Shown in pieces: positions 1 to 5,481 of a stretch of 5,615 bases of DNA. Every line of letters starts with the position of its first letter. Position 1 is the first letter of the stretch. A program made the position numbers and the translations under genes. The stretch is from an uncultured Clostridia bacterium (GTDB lineage: Bacteria > Bacillota > Clostridia > TANB77 > CAG-508), in assembly GCA_944388635.1 (NCBI GenBank), contig CALXJN010000127.1:1-5615 (forward strand). Reading direction: 5' to 3'. Under the pieces are notes generated by a model that saw only the letters and a program-made list of their open reading frames with translations, made no database searches and had not been told where the DNA came from.

Positions 1-376
1 CAGCAAAGTTAGATAGGTTATCTTTTAAAGCAAGACCAACACCTATTCCCATTGTTCCAAAAAATGCTAATAAACTACTCTCCTTAACTCCCATTATAAG
101 TAAACAAATAGTTATCAATAAAGCATGTAATCCTATATTTAATATAGATCTTATAAAACTTTTTAAAGATTTATCTACTACAATTTCCCCTTTTTTCTTT
201 TTTAAATTAAATAGTGGTGTAATTTTTTTTATCGTCTTTATCACTGTATAATAAAGAAAGACACATATAATTACTTTTATTATAAAATATATACTCTCCA
301 CAGTAAAATTAACTAATAACCTCTTATCGAGTAGCTTAGTTATTACCTCATCTAAAAAATTCATACTCCCTTCCAT
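1..376 (-). CDS. mscS: MscS-family small-conductance mechanosensitive channel, N-terminal part (runs off left edge)
   Basis: I translated this from the minus strand; 125 codons are present and the frame is open to the window edge. MscS channels sit in the inner membrane and open under membrane tension to release solutes during hypo-osmotic shock. The protein starts MEGSMNFLDE. Hydrophobic segments lie at about residues 28-46 and 78-98, separated by a basic stretch (KKKKGE, about 59-64). A glycine-rich helix at about 101-125 ends GVGLALKDNLSNFA, which matches the pore-lining TM3 signature of the family (GLALQGSLSNLA in E. coli). The cytoplasmic beta and alpha/beta domains would lie outside the window. 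I chose the ATG at 376 because AGGAG (384-388) lies 7 bases upstream; the in-frame ATG at 364 is too far from it. The short N-terminus fits MscS/YnaI-like proteins, not the large MscK type. The family call is firm; the exact subtype is not. Confidence 0.88.
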   Translation of the reverse strand, partial: MEGSMNFLDEVITKLLDKRLLVNFTVESIYFIIKVIICVFLYYTVIKTIKKITPLFNLKKKKGEIVVDKSLKSFIRSILNIGLHALLITICLLIMGVKESSLLAFFGTMGIGVGLALKDNLSNFA

Positions 377-415
377 CTTTTCACTCCTTTATGTTAGTAA
401 TTTTCTGCTTATTAC

Positions 416-446
416 ATTATACTATATTTCTTGATTTTTAGAGCAA
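416..446 (-). promoter_or_regulatory. probable promoter of the mscS-like gene
   Basis: On the minus strand a perfect -10 hexamer, TATAAT, lies at 416-421. A weak -35 candidate, TTGCTC (441-446), lies 19 bases upstream. The -10 is about 40 bases before the mscS ATG, a plausible leader length. The -10 is convincing; the -35 matches only partly, and in DNA this AT-rich a chance match is possible. Confidence 0.4.
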
Positions 447-509
447 TTATTTTTTTATATAGTTATTTTCTGATTTTTATAAAAATCTTGGTATATAATA
501 ATAGAATAT

Positions 510-561
510 AAAAAAAGCTGAGTAGCATTTAAAAAAATGCTTTACTCAGTTCTCTTTTTTT
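510..561. terminator. bidirectional rho-independent terminator-like hairpin
   Basis: CTGAGT (518-523) pairs with ACTCAG (544-549), and AGCATTT (524-530) pairs with AAATGCT (535-541). This gives a 13-bp stem with a 2-base bulge (542-543) and an AAAA loop. The stem is flanked by seven A on the left (510-516) and seven T on the right (555-561), so it would act as a terminator in either direction. It lies between two genes that point away from each other, so it ends neither of them. It may belong to the inserted element, shielding it from outside transcription, or be left over from a lost gene. Confidence 0.65.
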
Positions 562-568
562 GTATAAT
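541..568 (+). promoter_or_regulatory. possible promoter of the transposase remnant
   Basis: A perfect TATAAT lies at 563-568. A -35 candidate, TTTACT (541-546, four of six matches to TTGACA), lies 16 bases upstream. The -10 is about 37 bases before the ATG at 605. The -35 falls inside the right arm of the hairpin at 518-549, so terminator and promoter overlap. Support is sequence match only. Confidence 0.4.
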
Positions 569-604
569 ATAGTCGCCAAACAAAATATACAAAAGGAGAC
601 ACAC

Positions 605-1320
605 ATGCTTTTAAAACACATATTCTCTAATATTAATATATCAAATATTTTAACTCATGCCAAAAAATATTTTAACAATAATCATTTTCTTCATATTGAA
701 GAGAGTATTCAAAAATTTCTTGCTTGTTCTATTGATAAAGCTTTCATTGTTTATCAATGCCCTTTGTGTGGTGGTGCCCATAAATTTAAAATTTCTTGTA
801 AATCTAGACTTTGTCCTGCGTGTAGTAAAAAATATGCTGCTCTTTGGGCTGATAAAACTGCCGCTTCTCTCATCAATACTAAGCATAGAGCTGTACTTTT
901 TACCATTCCAAAAGAAATTAGAGAATTTTTCTTTTATGATAGAACTCTTTTAATTAAACTTACATATGCTGTTAACGATATTTTTAAATATCAATTTAAT
1001 AATATTAAATCTAAAAATCAAAGAGTTCATAAAATTGGTAGGTATTCTAAAAAATATTTCCATGTTGATTCTATTGCTGGACAACGGAAAAAACTTGTTA
1101 TTGATATTGTTAAAAGTGGGAATTATGAAAATAAAAATCTTAAAAAGAAAGCTCAAATCATTGCTTCTTCTCTTTATAAAAAATACGAGATTTTTCTGAT
1201 AATAAAATTACCTTCTATTACGAAGATCTTTCTAATAATAAGGAAAAAGTTGAAGTTACTATGGACGTAGAAAAATTCCTTTTTTATATAATTAACAGTT
1301 ACTTTTATTTTTTTTATTAG
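605..1320 (+). pseudogene. IS91-family transposase, internally deleted and frameshifted remnant
   Basis: IS91 transposases are HUH-type rolling-circle enzymes with an N-terminal zinc-binding domain. The start is the ATG at 605, with AGGAG (594-598) 6 bases upstream; a TTG-started extension to 560 has no such support. The first frame runs 221 codons to the stop at 1268-1270. The zinc-finger cluster is intact: C52, C55, H59, C65, C70 and C73, with the motif CKSRLCPAC. The segment RAVLFTIPKEIR (95-106), typical of the start of the Y2 transposase domain, follows. Around residues 150-153 (about 1050-1061) the sequence jumps from the YSKKYF region to HVDSIAGQ. The HxH metal-binding stretch expected between them is absent. 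After residue 193 the frame breaks. Family-like sequence (DFSDNKITFYYEDLSNNK, then KVEVTMDVEKFL) continues in another frame from about 1189 and ends at TAG 1318-1320. The segment with the catalytic tyrosines is also missing. Full-length relatives are, from memory, roughly 350-400 residues. The product cannot be an active transposase. Confidence 0.82.
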
Positions 1321-1352
1321 AAAAATCAAATTATAATTTCCTTATATAGCAC

Positions 1353-1380
1353 TTAAGAAGGAGTTCTCTCTCCTTCTTAA
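1353..1380 (-). terminator. hairpin at the 3' end of the gntP transcript
   Basis: TTAAGAAGGAG (1353-1363) and CTCCTTCTTAA (1370-1380) form a perfect 11-bp stem with a 6-base loop. The stem begins 3 bases after the gntP stop codon. On the minus strand it is followed by GTGCTATATAAGG, not a T run, so it is weak as an intrinsic terminator and may serve mainly as a 3'-end stabilising structure. On the plus strand it is also not followed by a clear T run. Confidence 0.55.
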
Positions 1381-1383
1381 TAA

Positions 1384-2757
1384 TTACGATACTATGAACC
1401 AAACTATTGTAGCTCCAACTATACCTACAATTCCTACAAGAGTTTCCATTACTGTCCATGTTGATAGGTTTGTTTTTTCATCAACTTCAAATAGTGATTT
1501 TGATAACCAGAAACCTGAGTCATTTACATGGCTAAATGCAGTTGCTCCAGAAGCTACAGCAATAACTAACGTTGCAAGTTGAAGTTGAGACAGATCTCTT
1601 ACCATTGGCATAGAAGCCATTATTCCAGCTGCCATTGTCATAGATACTGTGGCCGAACCAACAGATATTCTTACTGCCGCCGCAACTAAGAAAGCTACTA
1701 ATACTAACGGAAGTGGTAATCCCCCTACAAAATTTCCAAGTACAATACCAATTCCAGAATTTTGCAATACAAATCTTAGCATTCCTCCACCTGAAATTAG
1801 AAGGATTATATTCCCACAAGATTGAAGAGAGTCTTGCATTATCTCTGTGATATCCTTTATACTAAATCCACCACGAATTCCTAAGAAATACATTCCACAT
1901 ATTGTAGATAACAACAGTGCTATTACTGGAGTCCCTAAAAACTCTAAAATTGGCTCTAATGTTCTTAATGCCGGTACTAAACCGGAAATTGTGTTAAATA
2001 TTATTAAAAATAGTGGTAGTAAAATAATCGAAACAACTAGACCAAAACTTGGTAACTTTCTATTTTCAATCTTTTTCTCTTCCATTTTTTTCTCATTTTC
2101 TAAAAAAGAGTGTGGTACTGGACAGATAAATTTATTTCCTGCTATTCTTCCAAAAATTGGTCCAGCTATTATCATTGCTGGAATTCCAACTACGATTCCT
2201 AAAATTATTACATAACTAAGCTCTACTCCTAACATCTCAGCTACTAAAACTGGTCCAGGTGTAGGTGGTACAAAAGCATGTCCTATAGCTAATCCAGCAA
2301 GTAGAGGAATTGAGTAATGAAATATTGATTTTCCTGTTCTACGTGCAATACCAAAAGCTACTGGTATTAATATTAATAGTCCCGAATCAAAGAATACTGG
2401 CATCCCTACAACTAATCCAGTTATTCCCAAAGCCCATGGTGCTTTCTCTTCTCCAAACTTATCCAAAAGAGTTGATGCTATTACCTCTACTCCACCAGAT
2501 ACCTGTAAAATTGCTCCAAACATAGAACCTAAGCCTATTAATATTGCAATAGTTTCTAATGTTGTCCCTACTCCTTGAGCTAGAGTTGATGTAATCATTT
2601 TAAATGGCATTCCACAAGCTAAACCGATAATTAATGCAGAAGACATAATTGCCACAAATGGTTGAATTTTAACCTTAATAATCAAAAATAATAAAACTGC
2701 AAAACCTAATATTGCTCCAAAAATTAATCTTTCTGGCGATGCTATAAAATCTACCAT
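1384..2757 (-). CDS. GntP-family gluconate/sugar-acid:H+ permease
   Basis: This is a 457-residue polytopic inner-membrane protein, close to the usual 440-450 of the GntP family, whose members import gluconate and related hydroxy acids (galactonate, idonate, glycerate and others) with protons. Family signatures are visible: GMPVFFDSGLLILIPV at 118-133, HAFVPPTPGPV at 160-170, GSATVSMTMAAG at 367-378 and HVNDSGFW at 410-417. Hydrophobic segments cover nearly the whole length. The exception is a charged cytoplasmic-type loop at about 219-234 (ENEKKMEEKKIENRK) in mid-protein. The ATG at 2757 has AGGAG (2765-2769) 7 bases upstream. The gene lies 67 bases downstream of the dehydratase on the same strand, so co-transcription is likely, with a terminator-like hairpin between them that may reduce permease expression. 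The pairing resembles the E. coli yjhF-yjhG arrangement of GntP permease and dehydratase. The exact substrate cannot be read from sequence, so no gntP, gntT or dgoT symbol is given. Confidence 0.92.
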   Translation of the reverse strand: MVDFIASPERLIFGAILGFAVLLFLIIKVKIQPFVAIMSSALIIGLACGMPFKMITSTLAQGVGTTLETIAILIGLGSMFGAILQVSGGVEVIASTLLDKFGEEKAPWALGITGLVVGMPVFFDSGLLILIPVAFGIARRTGKSIFHYSIPLLAGLAIGHAFVPPTPGPVLVAEMLGVELSYVIILGIVVGIPAMIIAGPIFGRIAGNKFICPVPHSFLENEKKMEEKKIENRKLPSFGLVVSIILLPLFLIIFNTISGLVPALRTLEPILEFLGTPVIALLLSTICGMYFLGIRGGFSIKDITEIMQDSLQSCGNIILLISGGGMLRFVLQNSGIGIVLGNFVGGLPLPLVLVAFLVAAAVRISVGSATVSMTMAAGIMASMPMVRDLSQLQLATLVIAVASGATAFSHVNDSGFWLSKSLFEVDEKTNLSTWTVMETLVGIVGIVGATIVWFIVS

Positions 2758-2758
2758 A

Positions 2759-2818
2759 AATACTCTCCTTTTTTATTTTTTTATAAAAATACTCCTTTCT
2801 CTAATAAAAAGGAGTATT
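2759..2818 (-). promoter_or_regulatory. possible alternative RNA structure sequestering the permease ribosome binding site
   Basis: In the minus-strand RNA the first arm, AATACTCCTTTTT (2818-2806), can pair with the terminator arm. It can equally pair with the permease ribosome binding site region: AAAAAGGAG (2773-2765), then a 2-base bulge (2764-2763), then TATT (2762-2759). That second pairing is 13 bp and covers the Shine-Dalgarno sequence. The two pairings exclude each other. Complementarity is seen directly; a regulatory role is inference, since any anti-Shine-Dalgarno-like arm near a ribosome binding site gives some pairing. Confidence 0.35.
2785..2818 (-). terminator. intercistronic terminator-like hairpin between dehydratase and permease
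   Basis: AAAGGAGTATT (2808-2818) and AATACTCCTTT (2788-2798) form a perfect 11-bp stem with a 9-base loop. In the direction of transcription (minus) the stem runs into TTTTT (2789-2785), as in an intrinsic terminator. It starts 6 bases after the dehydratase stop and lies upstream of the permease ribosome binding site. It would cause partial termination or protect the upstream message. Confidence 0.65.
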
Positions 2819-2824
2819 AAAAAG

Positions 2825-4549
2825 CTATTTTATCTCTATATATCCACCTTTCATTGGTGAAACAGCAAATTTTGTATAAATTCCTAGAGGTCCCTTTGTA
2901 TATTTTGGTGCAGGTTTTACCCATCTAGTTTTTCTATCTTTTAATATAGCTTCTATCTCTTCTGGAGTTTTTTCTTCTCCCTTTACCCCAATTATTTCTA
3001 ACTTTCTTTCAGCTACATTAATTCTAATTAAGTCTTCTTCCTCTATTAGTGCAATAGGTCCTCCTTCACAAGCCTCTGGTGAAACATGTCCTATAGCTGG
3101 CCCACGAGTGGCTCCAGAAAATCTACCATCTGTTATTAGAGCAGTCGAAGCAGAAATTCTTGGGTCTGATGCTATTGCCTCTGTTGTATAGAACATCTCT
3201 GGCATTCCACTTCCTTTTGGTCCTTCATATCTTATTATGATAGCATCTCCTGGTTGAATTACTCCTGTAAGTACCGCTTTAATAGCTTCCTCTTCACTAT
3301 TGAATGGTCTTGCTTTCAGTACTGCATCTTGCATCTCTTTAGGTACAGCAGAGTGCTTTATTACCGCTCCTTCTGGTGCTAGATTTCCTTTTAATATAGC
3401 TAAAGCTCCTTGTTTTTGAATTGGATTTGCAACAGTTTTTATTACATCTTCTTTTTTTACATTACGCTTTTCTAATTCAGCATAACATCTCTCATAGTAT
3501 CCATTTTTCTTCAATTCTTCTAAATTTTCTCCCAATGTTTTTCCAGTTACAGTCATAACATCAAGATGTAAAAACTCTTTTATCTCTTCCATTATTCCAG
3601 GTACCCCTCCTGCATAATAGAAGTATTCTCCTGGATAAAATCCACTAGGTCTTATATTTAAAATGTATGGAATTTCTCTATGAATTTTATCAAACTTTTC
3701 TGCATCTAATTCTATTCCAATCTCATGAGCTATTGCTGGAATGTGAAGTAATGAGTTTGATGAACCTGCTATTGCAGCATGGACCATTATAGCATTTTCA
3801 AAAGCTTTTTCTGTAAGAATATCTGAAGGACGAATTCCCTCTTTTGCTAGTTCTAAAGCTCTTACTCCAACTTCATAAGCTTTTGTTTTCAAATCTGGAG
3901 ATATAGCTGGTAATAATGCTGTTCCAGGAAGAGCTAATCCCAGTGCTTCTGCCATAACTTGCATAGTTGAAGCTGTTCCCATGAACGAACATGCTCCACA
4001 TGATGGACATGCATTTTCTTTTGCATAACAAAACTCTTCTTCTGTTATCTCTCCTCTTTCAAATCTAGCACTATAAGTTCCTAACTGCTCCAGTGTTAGC
4101 ATATTAGGTCCAGCTGCCATTATTCCACCAGTAAATACAATTGACGGAATATTTAGTCTTGCCACTGCCATAAGATTTGCTGGCATTCCTTTATCACAAC
4201 TTGCTACAAAGACTCCAGCATCAAAAGGTGTAGCACATGCTTGTATCTCTATCATATCAGCTATGAACTCTCTTGAAGCCAACGAATAGTTCATTCCATC
4301 ATGTCCTTGAGCTTGTCCATCACAAATATCAGTTGTAAAATACTTTGCTCCTTTACCTCCATTTTCATTTATTCCTCTTTCTATCTCTCTTACAAATCCT
4401 AATAGATGTGCACTACCTGGATGACTGTCCCCATATGTACTTTCTATCATTATTTGAGGTTTTTCCAAATCTTTTACCTTCCATCCCATTCCAATTCTAA
4501 GTGGATCAACTTCTGGAGCCACTTTTCTTAGCTCTTGACTTTTCAACAT
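2825..4549 (-). CDS. IlvD/Edd-family dehydratase, probably a sugar-acid (aldonate) dehydratase (often auto-named ilvD)
   Basis: This 574-residue cytosolic Fe-S enzyme should remove water from a 2,3-dihydroxy acid to give a 2-keto-3-deoxy acid. Family landmarks in order: CDGQAQGHDGMNYSL at 76-90, ASCDKGMPANLMA at 116-128 (C118 cluster ligand, K120 candidate carbamylated lysine), CPSCGACSFMGTASTMQ at 181-197 (C187 ligand), GSSNSLLHIPAIAH at 262-275, YEGPKG at 441-446, and TDGRFSGAT at 473-481 (S478 is the conserved catalytic-site serine). Length fits IlvD (about 560-615). Several motifs resemble, from memory, the E. coli xylonate dehydratases YjhG/YagF more than biosynthetic IlvD: CDKGxPA, GTAxTxQVxAE, and VHAA...LLHIPAIAH. 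No other ilv genes are present, while a GntP permease and GntR regulator flank it, favouring catabolism of a sugar acid over valine/isoleucine synthesis. The ATG at 4549 has a perfect AGGAGG (4555-4560) 5 bases upstream. Substrate (xylonate, gluconate, galactonate or other) is not resolved. Confidence 0.9.
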   Translation of the reverse strand: MLKSQELRKVAPEVDPLRIGMGWKVKDLEKPQIMIESTYGDSHPGSAHLLGFVREIERGINENGGKGAKYFTTDICDGQAQGHDGMNYSLASREFIADMIEIQACATPFDAGVFVASCDKGMPANLMAVARLNIPSIVFTGGIMAAGPNMLTLEQLGTYSARFERGEITEEEFCYAKENACPSCGACSFMGTASTMQVMAEALGLALPGTALLPAISPDLKTKAYEVGVRALELAKEGIRPSDILTEKAFENAIMVHAAIAGSSNSLLHIPAIAHEIGIELDAEKFDKIHREIPYILNIRPSGFYPGEYFYYAGGVPGIMEEIKEFLHLDVMTVTGKTLGENLEELKKNGYYERCYAELEKRNVKKEDVIKTVANPIQKQGALAILKGNLAPEGAVIKHSAVPKEMQDAVLKARPFNSEEEAIKAVLTGVIQPGDAIIIRYEGPKGSGMPEMFYTTEAIASDPRISASTALITDGRFSGATRGPAIGHVSPEACEGGPIALIEEEDLIRINVAERKLEIIGVKGEEKTPEEIEAILKDRKTRWVKPAPKYTKGPLGIYTKFAVSPMKGGYIEIK

Positions 4550-4579
4550 TTTTTCCTCCTATTAAAGAACTTTTTACTC

Positions 4580-4596
4580 AACTTGTCCTACATGTT
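4580..4596. promoter_or_regulatory. candidate GntR-family operator
   Basis: AACTTGTCCTACATGTT is an imperfect palindrome: AAC, then TGT, a three-base centre, ACA, then GTT. Six of the seven positions in each arm are symmetric. GntR/FadR-type regulators bind short palindromes with TGT/ACA-like half sites. The site starts about 18 bases downstream of the -10 box, so a bound repressor would block initiation or early elongation. The adjacent regulator gene is the obvious candidate to bind it; that link is inference. Confidence 0.6.
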
Positions 4597-4613
4597 TGTT
4601 TTTTTATATTTTA

Positions 4614-4642
4614 ATAATAATATAAAAATAAAAAAAAGTCAA
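4614..4642 (-). promoter_or_regulatory. promoter of the dehydratase-permease operon
   Basis: On the minus strand TTGACT (4637-4642, five of six matches) and TATTAT (4614-4619, five of six) are separated by exactly 17 bases. Transcription would start near 4607, leaving a leader of about 58 bases that contains the palindrome at 4580-4596 and the AGGAGG at 4555-4560. This is the best promoter match in the window. Confidence 0.68.
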
Positions 4643-4711
4643 TAATTTTGTTTTTAAATTATCAACTTTTTTTATTTACAGTTATTAAATTCTGTTTCAG
4701 AACATATGTAC

Positions 4712-5395
4712 TTAGGTGTTTTTATTTTTAACGTGTAGAACATCTTTTATAGTTCTTGTTATATGCTTTCTCATAAATAGATATGCCATATCCTCATCTT
4801 TTTCCATTATCGCTTCTAAAATAAGAGTATGCTCTTTTATTCCACTTTCAGATCCTAGAATAACATTTAACTTTTTCTGATGACTAATCATAATACTTGA
4901 TAATACATCACTTATCTTTATAATTATACTATTTTTAGTCCCCTTAGCTATTAAATTATGAAACATTGCATCATAATATGAGAATTTATCTCTATCATTT
5001 CTATTTTCTATCATTGCTTCATAGATCTTTTTTAACTCCTCATACTCACCTTCATTAGCATTTTTTATAAATAATCTTATATTTTCTGGTTCAAAAGTTT
5101 TTCTAAATTCTAAAATATCTAGGTAATCATCTTTATTTATCATCGTATTAATAAGCATATTATTAAATTCTAAATCTATTATCCTAGATTGAACAAAAGT
5201 TCCCTTTCCCTTTTTCTTAACAAGTACTTTCATACCTACAAGTTTCTCAATAGCTTCTCTTACAGCATTTCTTCCGACCTCAAGCTCTTTTGATAATTGT
5301 ATTTCTGGTGTTATTTGGTCTCCATCTTGCCATTCACAATTCATTATTTTTTCTTTCAAATACTCAAAAACTTTTTCACTATTTTTACTTTTCAT
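4712..5395 (-). CDS. GntR-family transcriptional regulator, FadR subfamily (FCD domain)
   Basis: This is a 227-residue cytosolic DNA-binding regulator of typical FadR-subfamily length. The N-terminal winged helix-turn-helix spans about residues 5-70; the recognition region QLSKELEVGRNAVREAIEKL (33-52) and wing KKGKGTFVQ (61-69) are classic GntR. The all-helical FCD effector domain spans about 90-215. It keeps the metal-ligand set D142, H146, H189 and H211, so a divalent metal probably helps bind a carboxylate effector, and R98 sits in the conserved EFR segment. The gene is on the same strand as the dehydratase and permease, with 162 bases before the dehydratase ATG that hold a promoter and a palindrome; it most likely represses that operon until a sugar acid or its keto product binds. 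The ATG at 5395 has AAGGTGG (5400-5406) 4 bases upstream. No copy of the palindrome is seen before its own start, so there is no visible sign of autoregulation. Effector identity is unknown. Confidence 0.9.
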   Translation of the reverse strand: MKSKNSEKVFEYLKEKIMNCEWQDGDQITPEIQLSKELEVGRNAVREAIEKLVGMKVLVKKKGKGTFVQSRIIDLEFNNMLINTMINKDDYLDILEFRKTFEPENIRLFIKNANEGEYEELKKIYEAMIENRNDRDKFSYYDAMFHNLIAKGTKNSIIIKISDVLSSIMISHQKKLNVILGSESGIKEHTLILEAIMEKDEDMAYLFMRKHITRTIKDVLHVKNKNT

Positions 5396-5424
5396 TTTTC
5401 CACCTTAAAATCTTTTGAATAAAA

Positions 5425-5475
5425 TATATAGGGAGTTACAAATAAAAAATTTATTTGTAACTCCCCCTCTATATA
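5425..5475 (-). terminator. glgA transcription terminator
   Basis: GGGAGTTACAAATAAA (5431-5446) and TTTATTTGTAACTCCC (5450-5465) form a perfect 16-bp stem with a 3-base loop. Outer TATATA segments (5425-5430 and 5470-5475) could extend it across a small internal loop. It begins shortly after the glgA stop. On the minus strand it is followed by TATATATTTTATTC, a broken T tract. It separates glgA from the regulator gene, whose start is 30 bases further on, so the regulator needs either readthrough or a promoter in or near this hairpin. I could not identify one confidently. Confidence 0.7.
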
Positions 5476-5481
5476 TCATCA

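Larger units (their letters stand above)
510..1320 (+). mobile_element. decayed IS91-like insertion element, boundaries uncertain
   Basis: The broken transposase at 605-1320 shows that an IS91-family element once inserted here. The left limit is set at the hairpin 510-561, because a terminator between two divergent genes is most easily explained as part of the insert. The right limit is set at the last stop of the decayed reading frame. I saw no terminal inverted repeats or target-site duplication. IS91 elements normally lack both, so the true ends cannot be fixed from this window. Confidence 0.4.

Noticed and set aside
560..604. Upstream extension of the transposase frame from a TTG at 560
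   Set aside because: It would begin inside the terminator T tract and overlap the -10 box; the ATG at 605 has a well-spaced AGGAG.
451..1310. Similar TTTTTTATATA-plus-GTTA stretches near 450-465 and 1280-1302 as possible target-site or terminal repeats of the IS remnant
   Set aside because: The match is short, interrupted and composed of A/T runs common throughout this window.
1394..2525. Plus-strand open frames inside the permease gene
   Set aside because: They have no ribosome binding sites, no recognisable protein content, and lie antisense to a well-supported membrane protein gene.
4637..4673. Partial inverted repeat (AATAATTT and AAATTATC) followed by a T run on the plus strand
   Set aside because: It is entirely A/T, only about 7 bp, points in the direction in which no gene is transcribed, and overlaps the better supported -35 element.
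4690..4709. Small hairpin TTCTG-TTT-CAGAA and palindrome ACATATGT just after the regulator stop
   Set aside because: A 5-bp stem without a following T run is too weak for a terminator, and ACATATGT lacks the spacing of the 4580-4596 palindrome, so I do not call it a second operator.
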